From positions 1 to 64,000 of the forward strand of contig CADCVH010000079.1 in assembly GCA_902806085.1 (NCBI GenBank): 64,000 nt of DNA. Reading direction: 5' to 3'. The notes beneath the pieces are model-generated. The model was not told where the DNA came from, searched no databases, and worked only from the letters and a program-made list of their open reading frames with translations. The translations under genes were made by a program, and so were the position numbers. Positions 43,698 through 51,828 of the stretch are shown in pieces. The stretch is from an uncultured Rubrobacteraceae bacterium (GTDB lineage Bacteria; Actinomycetota; Rubrobacteria; Rubrobacterales; Rubrobacteraceae). How positions within the stretch are numbered: position 1 is the first letter of the stretch; each line of letters starts with the position of its first letter.

Positions 43698-44912
43698 GTG
43701 AGCTTCGGCAACGGAAACGGCAACGGCACAGAGATCGTGGTCTCGACGCCCCTCAGGACGGCCATAGGCACGTTCGGGGGTGCGCTCAAGGACACCCCGG
43801 CGACGGACCTGGGGGCGACGGTGGGCAAGGAAGTCCTCGGCCGCTCCGGCATAGAGGGCGAGCAGGTCGACCAGATCATCGTCGGCAACATCCTCTCGGC
43901 CGGCCAGGGCATGAACCCCGGCCGCCAGGTCGGCATGAAGACGGGCCTCCCGGTCACGACCCCGGGCATGACCCTCAACAGGATGTGCGGCTCGGGCCTG
44001 CAGGCGGTAATCTCCGCCGCCCAGGAGGTAGCCCTCGGCGACGCCGACGTCGTGATGGCCGGCGGCATCGAGAACATGGACCGGGCGCCCTTCCTGCTGG
44101 ACAAGGCCCGCTACGGCTACCGCATGGGGATGCCGAGCGTAGAGATGTACGACCACATGGTCTACGACGGCCTGTGGGACGTCTTCAACGACTACCACAT
44201 GGGCGTGACGGCCGAGAACGTCGCCGAGGAGTACGGCATAACCCGCGAGGACTCCGACGCCTACGCCGTGCGCAGCCACCAGCGGGCGGCCCAGGCCAAC
44301 AAGGACGAATACTTCGACGGGCAGATCGTGCCCGTCGAGGTCAGGCAGAAGAGAGAGAAGGTCCAGTTCACCACCGACGAGCACGTCCGCGATAACGCGA
44401 GCGTCGAGGGCCTCCAGAAGCTCAAGACCATCTTCAAGAAGGAAGGCGGCACCGTCACCGCGGCCAACGCCAGCGGCATCAACGACGGGGCGGCGATGAT
44501 GCTCGTCACGAGCGACAAGAAGGCCGAGGAGCTCGGCCTGCCCGTCGCGGGTAGGCTCGTCAGCGCGGCCGTGTCCGGCGTTGACCCTTCGGTGATGGGG
44601 ACCGGCATGATCCCGGCCTCCAGGATGGCGATGAAGAAGGCCGGCCTCTCGGTGGACGACCTGGACGCCGTGGAAGCCAACGAGGCCTTCGCCTCCATAG
44701 CCATCGCCGTCGGTCGCGAGCTGGAGGTGCCGGAGGAGAAGCTCAACCCGGTAGGCGGCGCCGTAGCCCTCGGCCACCCCGTCGGGGCGACGGGCGCCAT
44801 CCTTACCGTCAAGCTTCTGCACCACCTGGAGCGCACCAGGGGCCGCTACGGCCTCGTCACCCTCTGCATCGGCGGCGGCATGGGCATAGCCGCGATCTTC
44901 GAGCGGGTGTAA
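43698..44912 (+). CDS. phaA: Acetyl-CoA acetyltransferase (beta-ketothiolase)
   Basis: A 404-residue thiolase. The acyl-accepting cysteine is Cys97 in TLNRMCGSGLQAVI; NPVGGAVALGHPVGATGA holds the catalytic histidine and TLCIGGGMG the second cysteine. EANEAFASIAIAV is also conserved. It condenses two acetyl-CoA to acetoacetyl-CoA, the first step of polyhydroxybutyrate synthesis, reversible in fatty acid or ketone catabolism. GTG at 43698 follows AAGGAGAAAAG. A strong terminator stands directly upstream and another downstream, so it is its own transcription unit. Confidence 0.95.
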   Translation: MSFGNGNGNGTEIVVSTPLRTAIGTFGGALKDTPATDLGATVGKEVLGRSGIEGEQVDQIIVGNILSAGQGMNPGRQVGMKTGLPVTTPGMTLNRMCGSGLQAVISAAQEVALGDADVVMAGGIENMDRAPFLLDKARYGYRMGMPSVEMYDHMVYDGLWDVFNDYHMGVTAENVAEEYGITREDSDAYAVRSHQRAAQANKDEYFDGQIVPVEVRQKREKVQFTTDEHVRDNASVEGLQKLKTIFKKEGGTVTAANASGINDGAAMMLVTSDKKAEELGLPVAGRLVSAAVSGVDPSVMGTGMIPASRMAMKKAGLSVDDLDAVEANEAFASIAIAVGRELEVPEEKLNPVGGAVALGHPVGATGAILTVKLLHHLERTRGRYGLVTLCIGGGMGIAAIFERV

Positions 44913-44946
44913 GCGCAGCTTTCAGCTCCTGGCCAGAGGCACGCAA

Positions 44947-44984
44947 AGGAGAAGCCCGGGGCAATTACGCCCCGGGCTTCTCCT
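44947..44984 (+). terminator. Strong hairpin terminator after thiolase
   Basis: AGGAGAAGCCCGGGGC and its exact reverse complement form a 16-bp stem (44947-44962 with 44969-44984) with loop AATTAC. It can act on both strands, since the acetyltransferase gene converges from the right. Confidence 0.8.
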
Positions 44985-45046
44985 CTGCTGGCTGGCTAGA
45001 AGCCCTCGAAGAGGGCGTGCCGAAAGTCGCGAAGCGGCGTGCTCCT

Positions 45047-45568
45047 CTACGCGGCGCCGGACCTCAGGTCTATCTCGACGTGCTCGGCGCCGTCTTCCCA
45101 CCGCTTGCGCTCGGGGAGATCGAGGCTGCGCAGGAGGTGGAGCATCCCGGCGTTCTCGCGTAAGACGATGGCGTAGAGCCGCTTCAGGCCGTTGCCGCGG
45201 GCGGCCTCGATGAGGTAGCGGGTGAGCCCGATGCCCAGGCCCCGGTCCTGGAACCTGTCCTCCACGAGCGCCGCGTACTCGGCGTCGTCGGTGCCGGGCT
45301 CCCTCTCGTAGCGCACCACGCCCACTATCTCCTCGGGGTCTTCGGGATCCAGGGCCACCAGCGCGAACCTGTCCCGCCCGTCTACCTCCGCGAACCGCCG
45401 GGCCTGCTTGTCGGAGAGCGTCTTCAAGGGGCCGAAGAAGCGCAGGTGCACCGACCGGTCACTGGACCGCGCCACGAGGCGCTGCAACGCCCCAGCGTCC
45501 CCGGCCCGTACCCCCCGAACCGGCACGCAGACGCCGTCCCGCAACGCCAGAACCCCCGAATAGCTCAT
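45047..45568 (-). CDS. GNAT-family N-acetyltransferase
   Basis: A 173-residue acetyltransferase. The GNAT acetyl-CoA loop is in FQDRGLGIGLTRYLIEAARG (the R/Q-x-x-G-x-G/A pattern), with strand VGVVRYEREPGTDDAEYAAL before it. LRFFGPLKTLSDKQARRFA near the start resembles the acetyltransferase domain fused to protein lysine acetyltransferases of the Pat type. It is free-standing here. A TATGTG-N7-CATATA site lies 38 bases upstream of the ATG. It might acetylate an acyl-CoA enzyme of the PHA block, but this is conjecture. Confidence 0.88.
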   Translation of the reverse strand: MSYSGVLALRDGVCVPVRGVRAGDAGALQRLVARSSDRSVHLRFFGPLKTLSDKQARRFAEVDGRDRFALVALDPEDPEEIVGVVRYEREPGTDDAEYAALVEDRFQDRGLGIGLTRYLIEAARGNGLKRLYAIVLRENAGMLHLLRSLDLPERKRWEDGAEHVEIDLRSGAA

Positions 45569-45605
45569 CGGACATGACCCTCTACACGCAACCGTGTTTT
45601 GTACC

Positions 45606-45624
45606 TATGTGCGTATTGCATATA
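45606..45624. promoter_or_regulatory. Inverted repeat TATGTG-N7-CATATA upstream of the acetyltransferase
   Basis: TATGTG at 45606-45611 and CATATA at 45619-45624 are separated by 7 bases, one mismatch from a perfect inverted repeat. Spacing and half-site are identical to the site upstream of phaE at 52952-52970. Confidence 0.55.
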
Positions 45625-45665
45625 AAGATATTACCGCATCAGGTGGGGGAGGGTTTGTCAGAGGA

Positions 45666-46079
45666 TTAACCTTGCGGGTCTCTGGCTTCCGGTTGGGGGG
45701 TGTTCGGGCGGGCGAGTTCCAGGAACTGGTCCTGGGTGACCTCCAGGTACTCCGCGAGTTGTTCGGGCGTCAGGCGGCCGGACATGGCCTGCACGAGGGT
45801 TTCGCGTTGGGTTTGGAGGAGCATCAGGGCGCGGCGGTGGTCCTCTTCGAGGGATCCGGTCCAGGTCTCTGCGGCCTCTTGGGCGGCCTGGTCGAAGGGT
45901 TTGCCTTCGAGGACGAGGGCGGCGAGCTCGGTTGCCCTGTAGGTGGTCGTGGCGAGGCGGCGCTGCGCCCGGACGAGGCCGACGGCCGTGTTCAGGCTGA
46001 CGGCGTAGCGGAGGAGGTTGGCGACGTGGCGGGCCTCCTCTGAGGAGATCTCGAGTTTCGCGCGGTCGGCCTCGCGCAC
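45666..46079 (-). CDS. Small helical protein of unknown function
   Basis: A 137-residue acidic, helical protein. EARHVANLLRYAVSLNTAVG and LATTTYRATELAALVLEGKP are followed by RRALMLLQTQRETLVQAM and a proline-rich tail. There are no known motifs. The GTG at 46079 starts two bases after the stop of the acyl-CoA dehydrogenase gene on the same strand, so the two are probably co-transcribed. The helical, amphipathic character would suit a granule-associated or regulatory protein, but nothing proves it. Confidence 0.65.
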   Translation of the reverse strand: MREADRAKLEISSEEARHVANLLRYAVSLNTAVGLVRAQRRLATTTYRATELAALVLEGKPFDQAAQEAAETWTGSLEEDHRRALMLLQTQRETLVQAMSGRLTPEQLAEYLEVTQDQFLELARPNTPQPEARDPQG

Positions 46080-46081
46080 GG

Positions 46082-47332
46082 TTAGCGGGACTTCTCTTCG
46101 GCGCGGCCGTCGCGGGCCGCGTCCTTCGGGGGACGGGCGGAGAAGGCGCGGTGGCCGGTGATGGCCTGGCCCACGATCAGGGTGTTCACGTCGTTGGTGC
46201 CCTCGTAGGTGTAGACGCCCTCGATGTCCGCCATGTGCTCCATGACCCGGTAGTCGAGCAGGATGCCGTTGCCGCCCAGGACCTCGCGGGCCAAAGCCGC
46301 CGTGCGGCGGGCTTTGGCCACGTTGTTCATCTTGAACATCGAGACCGTCGGCGGGTCGAGGAGGTTATCGTCCTTCAGCCGGCCGACGTGGACGGAGAGG
46401 AGCTGGCCGAGCGAGATCTCGTTGACCATCTCCACCAGCTTCTGCTGCACGAGCTGGAACGATGCTATGGGTTGCCCGAACTGCTCCCGCTCCCCCGCGT
46501 ACGCCAACGCGACCTCGTAGCAGTCCGCCGCCTGGCCCAGGCCGTCCCAACCGACCCCGTAGCGCGAGTGCGTGAGCACGGACAGGGTGGACCCGAGGCC
46601 GGTCGCACCCGGCAACCGGGCGTCGGAGGGCACGTAGCAACCGTCGAGCTTTATGTGCGTCTGCCAGGCGGAGCGTTGGGAGGCCTTGCGGGGGAGGACG
46701 TCGGCGTGGTAGCCGGGGTTATCGCCTTCGACGAGGAAGCCCGAGATCCTGCCGTCTTCCGTACGGGCCCAGATCACGGCCACGTCCGCGAAGGAGGCGT
46801 TGCCGATCCACTTCTTCTCCCCATCGAGCACGTAGCCGCCGTCCCGCCCGACGGCGGTCGTCGAGAGGGAACCGGGGTCACTCCCCGCCTCGGGCTCGGT
46901 GAGGCCGAAGCAGCCGATCTTCTCGCACCGCGCCATTACGGGCAGCCAGCGTCGTTTCTGTTCCTCGCTTCCGAGCTCGTGGATGGCGGTCATCGCGAGC
47001 CCGCTCTGGACGTGCAGGAAGGTCGCCAAAGACCCCGAGCCGCGCGCCAACTCAGCTATGGCGAGCCCGTAGGCGACGTTGTTCCAGCCTGCGCAGCCGT
47101 ACTCGGGTGAGAAGGTGCCGCCCATGATGCCGAGCCCTCCCAGGCCCGGGAGAAGATCGAACGGGAACTCCGCCCGGTCCCAGTGTTCCGCGGCCTGCGG
47201 TATCACCGCCCGGTCCACGAACTCGCGCACGGTGTCCCTGACGCCCTTCTCCTCCTCCGAGAGAAGACGGTCCGCCTTGATGAAGTCCTGCGGCCGGATC
47301 TCGCTCCGTACCCTGCCGGGCGTAATGGTCAT
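46082..47332 (-). CDS. Acyl-CoA dehydrogenase, glutaryl-CoA dehydrogenase-type (second)
   Basis: A 416-residue flavoprotein related to the one at 37770. It has IGCFGLTEPEAGSDPGSLST, CYEVALAYAGEREQFGQPIA and the catalytic glutamate in GVYTYEGTNDVNTLIVG. The C-terminal extension of about 20 charged residues is specific to this copy. It should oxidise a short or dicarboxylic acyl-CoA with electron transfer to ETF. It lies upstream of the small helical gene, and is divergent from the class I PHA synthase with a long intergenic region between. Confidence 0.92.
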   Translation of the reverse strand: MTITPGRVRSEIRPQDFIKADRLLSEEEKGVRDTVREFVDRAVIPQAAEHWDRAEFPFDLLPGLGGLGIMGGTFSPEYGCAGWNNVAYGLAIAELARGSGSLATFLHVQSGLAMTAIHELGSEEQKRRWLPVMARCEKIGCFGLTEPEAGSDPGSLSTTAVGRDGGYVLDGEKKWIGNASFADVAVIWARTEDGRISGFLVEGDNPGYHADVLPRKASQRSAWQTHIKLDGCYVPSDARLPGATGLGSTLSVLTHSRYGVGWDGLGQAADCYEVALAYAGEREQFGQPIASFQLVQQKLVEMVNEISLGQLLSVHVGRLKDDNLLDPPTVSMFKMNNVAKARRTAALAREVLGGNGILLDYRVMEHMADIEGVYTYEGTNDVNTLIVGQAITGHRAFSARPPKDAARDGRAEEKSR

Positions 47333-48005
47333 CCTGATCCCCCACGGTCCGCCGACGCGTCTTCTCTGCGGCCAATATAGGTTCCACCAAGACCAGGGTC
47401 AATCCGTCGACCGGGTTGGACGCCGATGCCCGCCCGTGGGGTGAAAGGGAAAGGAGAAGACGCGGGCACCGGCTTGAGCCACCGATAACCGGTTCGCCCG
47501 ACCCGTCAACGCCGAAAACGCCCCACACCCCGAGAATGTGTCGAAGTGTGTAGCGCGCCCCCGCCCGAAGCTCCAAATTCCCCACGCCACCCCCATAAAC
47601 GCGCCTACTCTGGCCCAACAAAACGTCACCACCGCCTGATCTTTGACCAGGAATGGGTGGCGGGTAGCGACGCCCTGTAATTAGGTGCACTTTGACATTA
47701 TGTGCACCGCGAAAACAATCGAGCGAAGGTCCGAGTTGGGAGCCGAAGAGGACGATGGGCATCCGGGGGTGTCTACGGCTTCCGGGCCGGGAGGGATCGG
47801 CGAAGGCGGGGCGGGAGACTGTGGTGTCCGGACCCTGTGTTTACCCGTAGGGTGGCTGCGGGGCGCCACGAACGCCGTCGGGGTCTGGGTCTCCCGGGCC
47901 CCAAAGCCTGGATGGGGGTCTCCTGAGGTCTCGCGTCTGGGGGCGAACCAAAACGGGTAGACTGTGTTCCGCAGCACAAGAGGAGCGGCCTGTCTGGAGG
48001 ACGGC
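47333..48005. promoter_or_regulatory. Long intergenic region upstream of the class I PHA synthase
   Basis: No gene is supported in 673 bases. TTGACA at 47692-47697 and AACAAT at 47714-47719 (16-base spacer) form a plausible promoter. A perfect inverted repeat, GGTGCAC (47684-47690) and GTGCACC (47702-47708), embraces the -35, and TATGTG lies in it at 47699-47704. This leaves an untranslated leader of nearly 300 bases before the synthase ATG. A short plus-strand frame at 47685-47960 has no ribosome site. Confidence 0.5.
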
Positions 48006-49928
48006 ATGAACGAAGAGAGAACGGGCGGCAGCGGCACGATGGGGCCCGCGATGGCGCCCTTTGACCTGTGGACGCAGTGGATGCGGGCGAACATGGGCGC
48101 CATGACCTCGACCCCCGGCGCCAGCGTCCCGTGGCTCGCCTCTCCCGGTATCGACACCAGGGAGGAGACCAAAGACCTTCCGAGCGGGACGATCCTCAAC
48201 GACCCCCTGCTCTCCGTAATAGAGAAGCTCTGGGACGCGAACCCCGTCCAGAACGTCTTGCCCATAAACTGGGTCGAGATAGGCAAATCCCTCCAGACCC
48301 TCTGGCAGCGCGAGATGAGCGACCCCGCCGCCGCCATGCAGCGGGCCACGGACTTCAACGCGAAGCTCTGGGGCGCCACCTTCGATACCTGGCAGGACGC
48401 GGCCAACCGCTTCTGGGGCATCGAGGGCGCGAAAGAGGAGGAAGAGGGCCGTCCGGACAAGCGGTTCGCAGCACCCGGCTGGGCCGACAACCCCTTCTAC
48501 GAGACGCTCAAGGAGTCGTACCTGCTCGCCTCCGAGTACCTCCTCAACGAGGTCGAGGCGACCGACGGGCAGGATACCGACGAGCAGCGGCGCCTCAGGT
48601 TCCACCTGCAGCAGTTCGTCGATGCGATGGCCCCCGTCAACTACCTCCTTACCAACCCCGAGGCCCTCAAGCGGGCCTTCGAGACGGGCGGGGCGAGCCT
48701 CGCCGAGGGCGCCAGGAACCTCCTTACGGACCTCGAAGAGGGCCGGATGAACATGACAGATGCCACGGCCTTCCAGCCGGGGGAGAACCTCGCGATCACG
48801 CCGGGCAAGGTCGTCTACCGCAACGAGCTCATAGAGCTCATCCAGTACGAACCGACGACGGAGAAGGTCCACGAAGTCCCGGTAATCTTCTTCCCGCCCT
48901 GGATCAACAAGTACTACATCCTCGACCTGCAGCCGAAGAACAGCATGGTCAAGTACCTCGTGGACGAGGGCTTCACCGTCTTCATGACCTCCTGGAAGAA
49001 CCCGGACGCCTCGATGGAGAACATCCAGTTCGGGGACTACATGACCAAGGGGCCGCTGGCCGCCGCCGAGGCCGTCAGGGACATCACCGGCAGCGACAAG
49101 GTCAACCCGGTCGGCTACTGCGTCGGCGGAACGCTGCTGGCGGTCACGCTGGCCTGGCTCGCCGCGGGCGGGGACGAGAACCCGTTCAACGCCCTGACGT
49201 TCATGGTCTCGCTGCAGGACTTCACCGACGTCGGAGACACCGCGGTGTTCATCGACGAGCCGCAGATAGAGTTCATGGAGCGTCAGATGATGGAGCGCGG
49301 TTACCTCGACAACCGCAAGATGGCGAACATGTTCAACCTTCTCCGGTCCAACGACCTGATCTGGTCCGTGGTCGTCAACAACTACCTGCTCGGCCAGAAG
49401 CCGCCCGCCTTCGACCTCCTGTACTGGAACGCCGACGGCACCCGCATGGCCCGCGACGCCCACTCCTTCTACCTCAGGAACACGTACCTGGAGAACAACC
49501 TCATAAAGCCCGGAAAGGTCGAGGTTAAGGGGCGCAAGATAGACCTCTCCAAGATAGAGGGCGAGGCCTACGCCGTGGGGGCCGAGAAGGACCACATCGT
49601 GCCGTGGTACTCGGCGTGGAAGATCGGCCAGATCACGAACGCCAAGACCCGCTTCGCCCTCGCCAACTCGGGCCACATAGCCGGCATGATCAACCCGCCA
49701 AGCAAGGGCAAGGGCAAGCACTGGATCAACGAGTCCGGCGACGCCGGCTCCGCCGCCACCGCCGAGGAGTGGCGCGCAAACGCCACCGAGCGCGAGGGCT
49801 CCTGGTGGCAGGACTGGAAGAACTGGCTGGAACCCTTCTCCGGCGACGAGGTGGACCCGCCCCCGATGGGCAGCGAGAAGTACCCGCCGATAGTAGACGC
49901 CCCCGGTACCTACGTGAAGGAGAAGTAA
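48006..49928 (+). CDS. phaC: Poly(3-hydroxyalkanoate) synthase, class I-like
   Basis: A 640-residue synthase. The lipase-like box is GYCVGG with the catalytic Cys372; Asp529 in GAEKDHIVPWYS and His557 in NSGHIAGMINP complete the triad. PPWINKYYILDLQPKNSMVKY and WKNPDASM are hallmarks of class I and II enzymes, and the N-terminal 200 residues form the PhaC_N region. It polymerises (R)-3-hydroxyacyl-CoA into granule polymer. ATG at 48006 follows GGAGGACGGC. Length is a little over the usual 590 because of a glycine-rich N-terminus. A second, class III synthase lies 1 kb further on. Confidence 0.95.
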   Translation: MNEERTGGSGTMGPAMAPFDLWTQWMRANMGAMTSTPGASVPWLASPGIDTREETKDLPSGTILNDPLLSVIEKLWDANPVQNVLPINWVEIGKSLQTLWQREMSDPAAAMQRATDFNAKLWGATFDTWQDAANRFWGIEGAKEEEEGRPDKRFAAPGWADNPFYETLKESYLLASEYLLNEVEATDGQDTDEQRRLRFHLQQFVDAMAPVNYLLTNPEALKRAFETGGASLAEGARNLLTDLEEGRMNMTDATAFQPGENLAITPGKVVYRNELIELIQYEPTTEKVHEVPVIFFPPWINKYYILDLQPKNSMVKYLVDEGFTVFMTSWKNPDASMENIQFGDYMTKGPLAAAEAVRDITGSDKVNPVGYCVGGTLLAVTLAWLAAGGDENPFNALTFMVSLQDFTDVGDTAVFIDEPQIEFMERQMMERGYLDNRKMANMFNLLRSNDLIWSVVVNNYLLGQKPPAFDLLYWNADGTRMARDAHSFYLRNTYLENNLIKPGKVEVKGRKIDLSKIEGEAYAVGAEKDHIVPWYSAWKIGQITNAKTRFALANSGHIAGMINPPSKGKGKHWINESGDAGSAATAEEWRANATEREGSWWQDWKNWLEPFSGDEVDPPPMGSEKYPPIVDAPGTYVKEK

Positions 49929-50254
49929 GGCCCAAGGTTCTAGGCCCCAGGTCTTGAGGTTTTGGGTGTTGCGACGCGAGGCCCGTGGCGCACCAGGGCC
50001 CAGGTTGTTGGGAGAATGGCCCCGTCAACAACTACGTCGCCCCGTGGTGGCTACGGGGCCGGCCGTCTGACGAGACCCGGCCGGACACCATCCGCGTCGA
50101 CGAGGAGGTCAGCCAAAACGCCAGAGGGGGGGACCGTGATGGGTCCCCCCCTCTTCGTGCCTATTGCCACCGAGGCTCCCGCCTAACGCCGAAGCTCTTG
50201 GGCCGAGTGGTCGGCCATCGGTTGCGCGAAGGTCCGGCGGCCGGGAGCTCCGGG
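49929..50254. other. Gap after phaC with repeat fragment
   Basis: Right after the phaC stop, 49929-49965 reads AAGGTTCTAGG...AGGTCTTGAGGTTTTGGG, related to the AGGTTTTGAGGTTCTA units at 40008. The rest up to 50120 shows no gene. The terminator at 50124 and the end of the minus-strand gene close the gap. Confidence 0.45.
50124..50153. terminator. Strong hairpin terminator
   Basis: GAGGGGGGGACC (50124-50135) and GGTCCCCCCCTC (50142-50153) make a perfect 12-bp stem with a GTGATG loop, located between phaC and the convergent small gene at 50255. Confidence 0.8.
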
Positions 50255-50578
50255 CTACTGGTCCTTCGGCCGCTGGACCTCTTCGCAGACGACGTAGTGG
50301 ACGCGGTTGGCGGGGAGGAGCCACTGCCTGCTGGCCTGGGAGGTGATCCGCAGCGGCCTGTTCTGCTGCAGGTTGTCGCCTATCTCCGCGAGGGCGCCCT
50401 CGGCCTCTTCCTGGCTCTCGTAGACGCCGTAGCGCATCCGGGGCAGGGTGTAGCCGAGGTTGGCGCCCGTGGCCGCGCCGGGGGCCTCGTCGCGGCCGGC
50501 CGTGGCCCACTCCTCTTCCTGGTCCTGCTGCGGGTGCTTGCCCGGGTCCACCAGCCACACGATCACGCTGTACGCCAT
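50255..50578 (-). CDS. Small protein of unknown function in the PHA block
   Basis: A 107-residue soluble protein. AYSVIVWLVDPGKHPQQDQE opens with a strand-like stretch, RMRYGVYESQEEAEGALAEI gives a helix and HYVVCEEVQRPKDQ the end. No known motif. ATG at 50578 follows GAGGAGCCGGA, a good ribosome site. It lies between the class I synthase and the class III phaEC operon, transcribed in the same direction as phaEC but separated from it by a terminator. Confidence 0.7.
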   Translation of the reverse strand: MAYSVIVWLVDPGKHPQQDQEEEWATAGRDEAPGAATGANLGYTLPRMRYGVYESQEEAEGALAEIGDNLQQNRPLRITSQASRQWLLPANRVHYVVCEEVQRPKDQ

Positions 50579-50655
50579 TCCGGCTCCTCTCGAAGTTCGC
50601 TCTCCGTTCGGACGAATGTATACCCGCACGGCGCGCAATCATGTGTTCGGGGAGA

Positions 50656-50688
50656 CAAAAAGGGCGGGACCGCGGTGGTCCCGCCCTT
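50656..50688 (-). terminator. Intrinsic terminator of the phaEC operon
   Basis: AAGGGCGGGACC (50660-50671) and GGTCCCGCCCTT (50677-50688) form a 12-bp stem with loop GCGGT. On the minus strand it is followed by a T run from 50661 to 50657, giving a proper U tail for transcripts of phaE-phaC. Confidence 0.85.
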
Positions 50689-50727
50689 CCAGGCCTTTCA
50701 GCGATCAGGGAAAGCCGGCAGAGTTCC

Positions 50728-51828
50728 CTAGGCGCCCGACCTCTCGCCGAGCCAGGAGATCACCTTCGGCCAGAGGCCCCTCTTGGCGCCGCGGCCGGCC
50801 ATGAGGCCGACGTGTCCCGCGTCGAGGACGAAGAACTCCTTGTCCTGGCTGCCGACGAGGTTCATGGTGACCTCGGCCTGCGGCAGGGCGCAGATGTGGT
50901 CCTTGGTGCCGGCGATGTTGAGGAGCGGGACCTCAATGTTGGAGAGGTCCACGCGGCGCCCGCGGAGGACCATCTCGCCCTTGGCGAGCTTGTTCTGCTG
51001 GTAGAACTCGGTTATCCACTGCCGGAACGCGGCACCCGGGAACGGCGGGCCGTCGTTGACCCACTTGCTCATCGCCAGCCAGTTCTCCATCGGCTTGTCC
51101 TCGAAGATGCGCTCCCACATGTTGACGTAAGTGCCGACGTAGTTGGTGACGGGCTTTAGCATCCTGTTGCCGGTGTCGATCATCTCCCCCGGGATGTTCC
51201 CGAAGGCGTCGGCGAGCAGGCCCGGGTTCATGTGCTTCTCGCCCGTGAAGAGGCTGTAGAGTCCCATCCCGCCCTCGGGGAAGTCTATGGGGGCGGTGAG
51301 GAGCACGAAGTTTTTGATGTGCTCCGGGAACAGCGAGGCGTACATGGCGGCCATCGTGCCGCCCATGCAGTAGCCGAAGAGCGTGAATTCGTCCGAACCG
51401 GAGTGCCTCAGGACCTTCTTTACCGCCTTGGGAAGGTAGTCTATGACGTAGTTCTCGAAGTCGAGGTCCTTGTCCTCGTCGCCCGGGATGCCCCAGTCGA
51501 GCATGTAGACGTCGAAGCCCTCTTCGCTGAGGAACTCGATAAAGCTATTGCCCGGCATAAGGTCGAAGATGTAGGGGCGGTTGATGAGCCCGTAGACCAT
51601 CAGGATCGGGACCGGGTGCTTCTTCTCGGCGGCGGGCGCGTAGTGGTAGAGCTTCGCCTTGTTCTTGGTCCAGATGGTCTCCTTGGGCGTCTGGCCGGTG
51701 TCGGCCTGGGCGCCCTCGACCACGATCTTCATCCCGCGGCTGTACTTGTCGAAAAAGTTCTCGACGTCCGCCGGGACTGCCGCGTCGCCCGACGTCGGCT
51801 GCGCGCCGTAGTTGGCGGTCTCCGTCAT
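50728..51828 (-). CDS. phaC: Poly(3-hydroxyalkanoate) synthase, class III catalytic subunit PhaC
   Basis: A 366-residue synthase, the short length typical of class III. The lipase-like box is GYCMGG with Cys154; Asp310 in NIAGTKDHICALP and His339 in LDAGHVGLMAG complete the triad, close to the positions known in Allochromatium PhaC. PILMVYGLINRPYIFDLMPG and VYMLDWGIPGDEDK are highly conserved. It needs PhaE for activity. The ATG follows the PhaE stop directly (TAGATG), so the subunits are co-translated. A U-tailed terminator lies after it. Confidence 0.96.
   Translation of the reverse strand: MTETANYGAQPTSGDAAVPADVENFFDKYSRGMKIVVEGAQADTGQTPKETIWTKNKAKLYHYAPAAEKKHPVPILMVYGLINRPYIFDLMPGNSFIEFLSEEGFDVYMLDWGIPGDEDKDLDFENYVIDYLPKAVKKVLRHSGSDEFTLFGYCMGGTMAAMYASLFPEHIKNFVLLTAPIDFPEGGMGLYSLFTGEKHMNPGLLADAFGNIPGEMIDTGNRMLKPVTNYVGTYVNMWERIFEDKPMENWLAMSKWVNDGPPFPGAAFRQWITEFYQQNKLAKGEMVLRGRRVDLSNIEVPLLNIAGTKDHICALPQAEVTMNLVGSQDKEFFVLDAGHVGLMAGRGAKRGLWPKVISWLGERSGA

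Noticed and set aside
47685-47960. A 91-codon plus-strand frame upstream of phaC
   Set aside because: No ribosome site, glycine-rich random-looking composition, and it overlaps the predicted promoter and inverted repeat.
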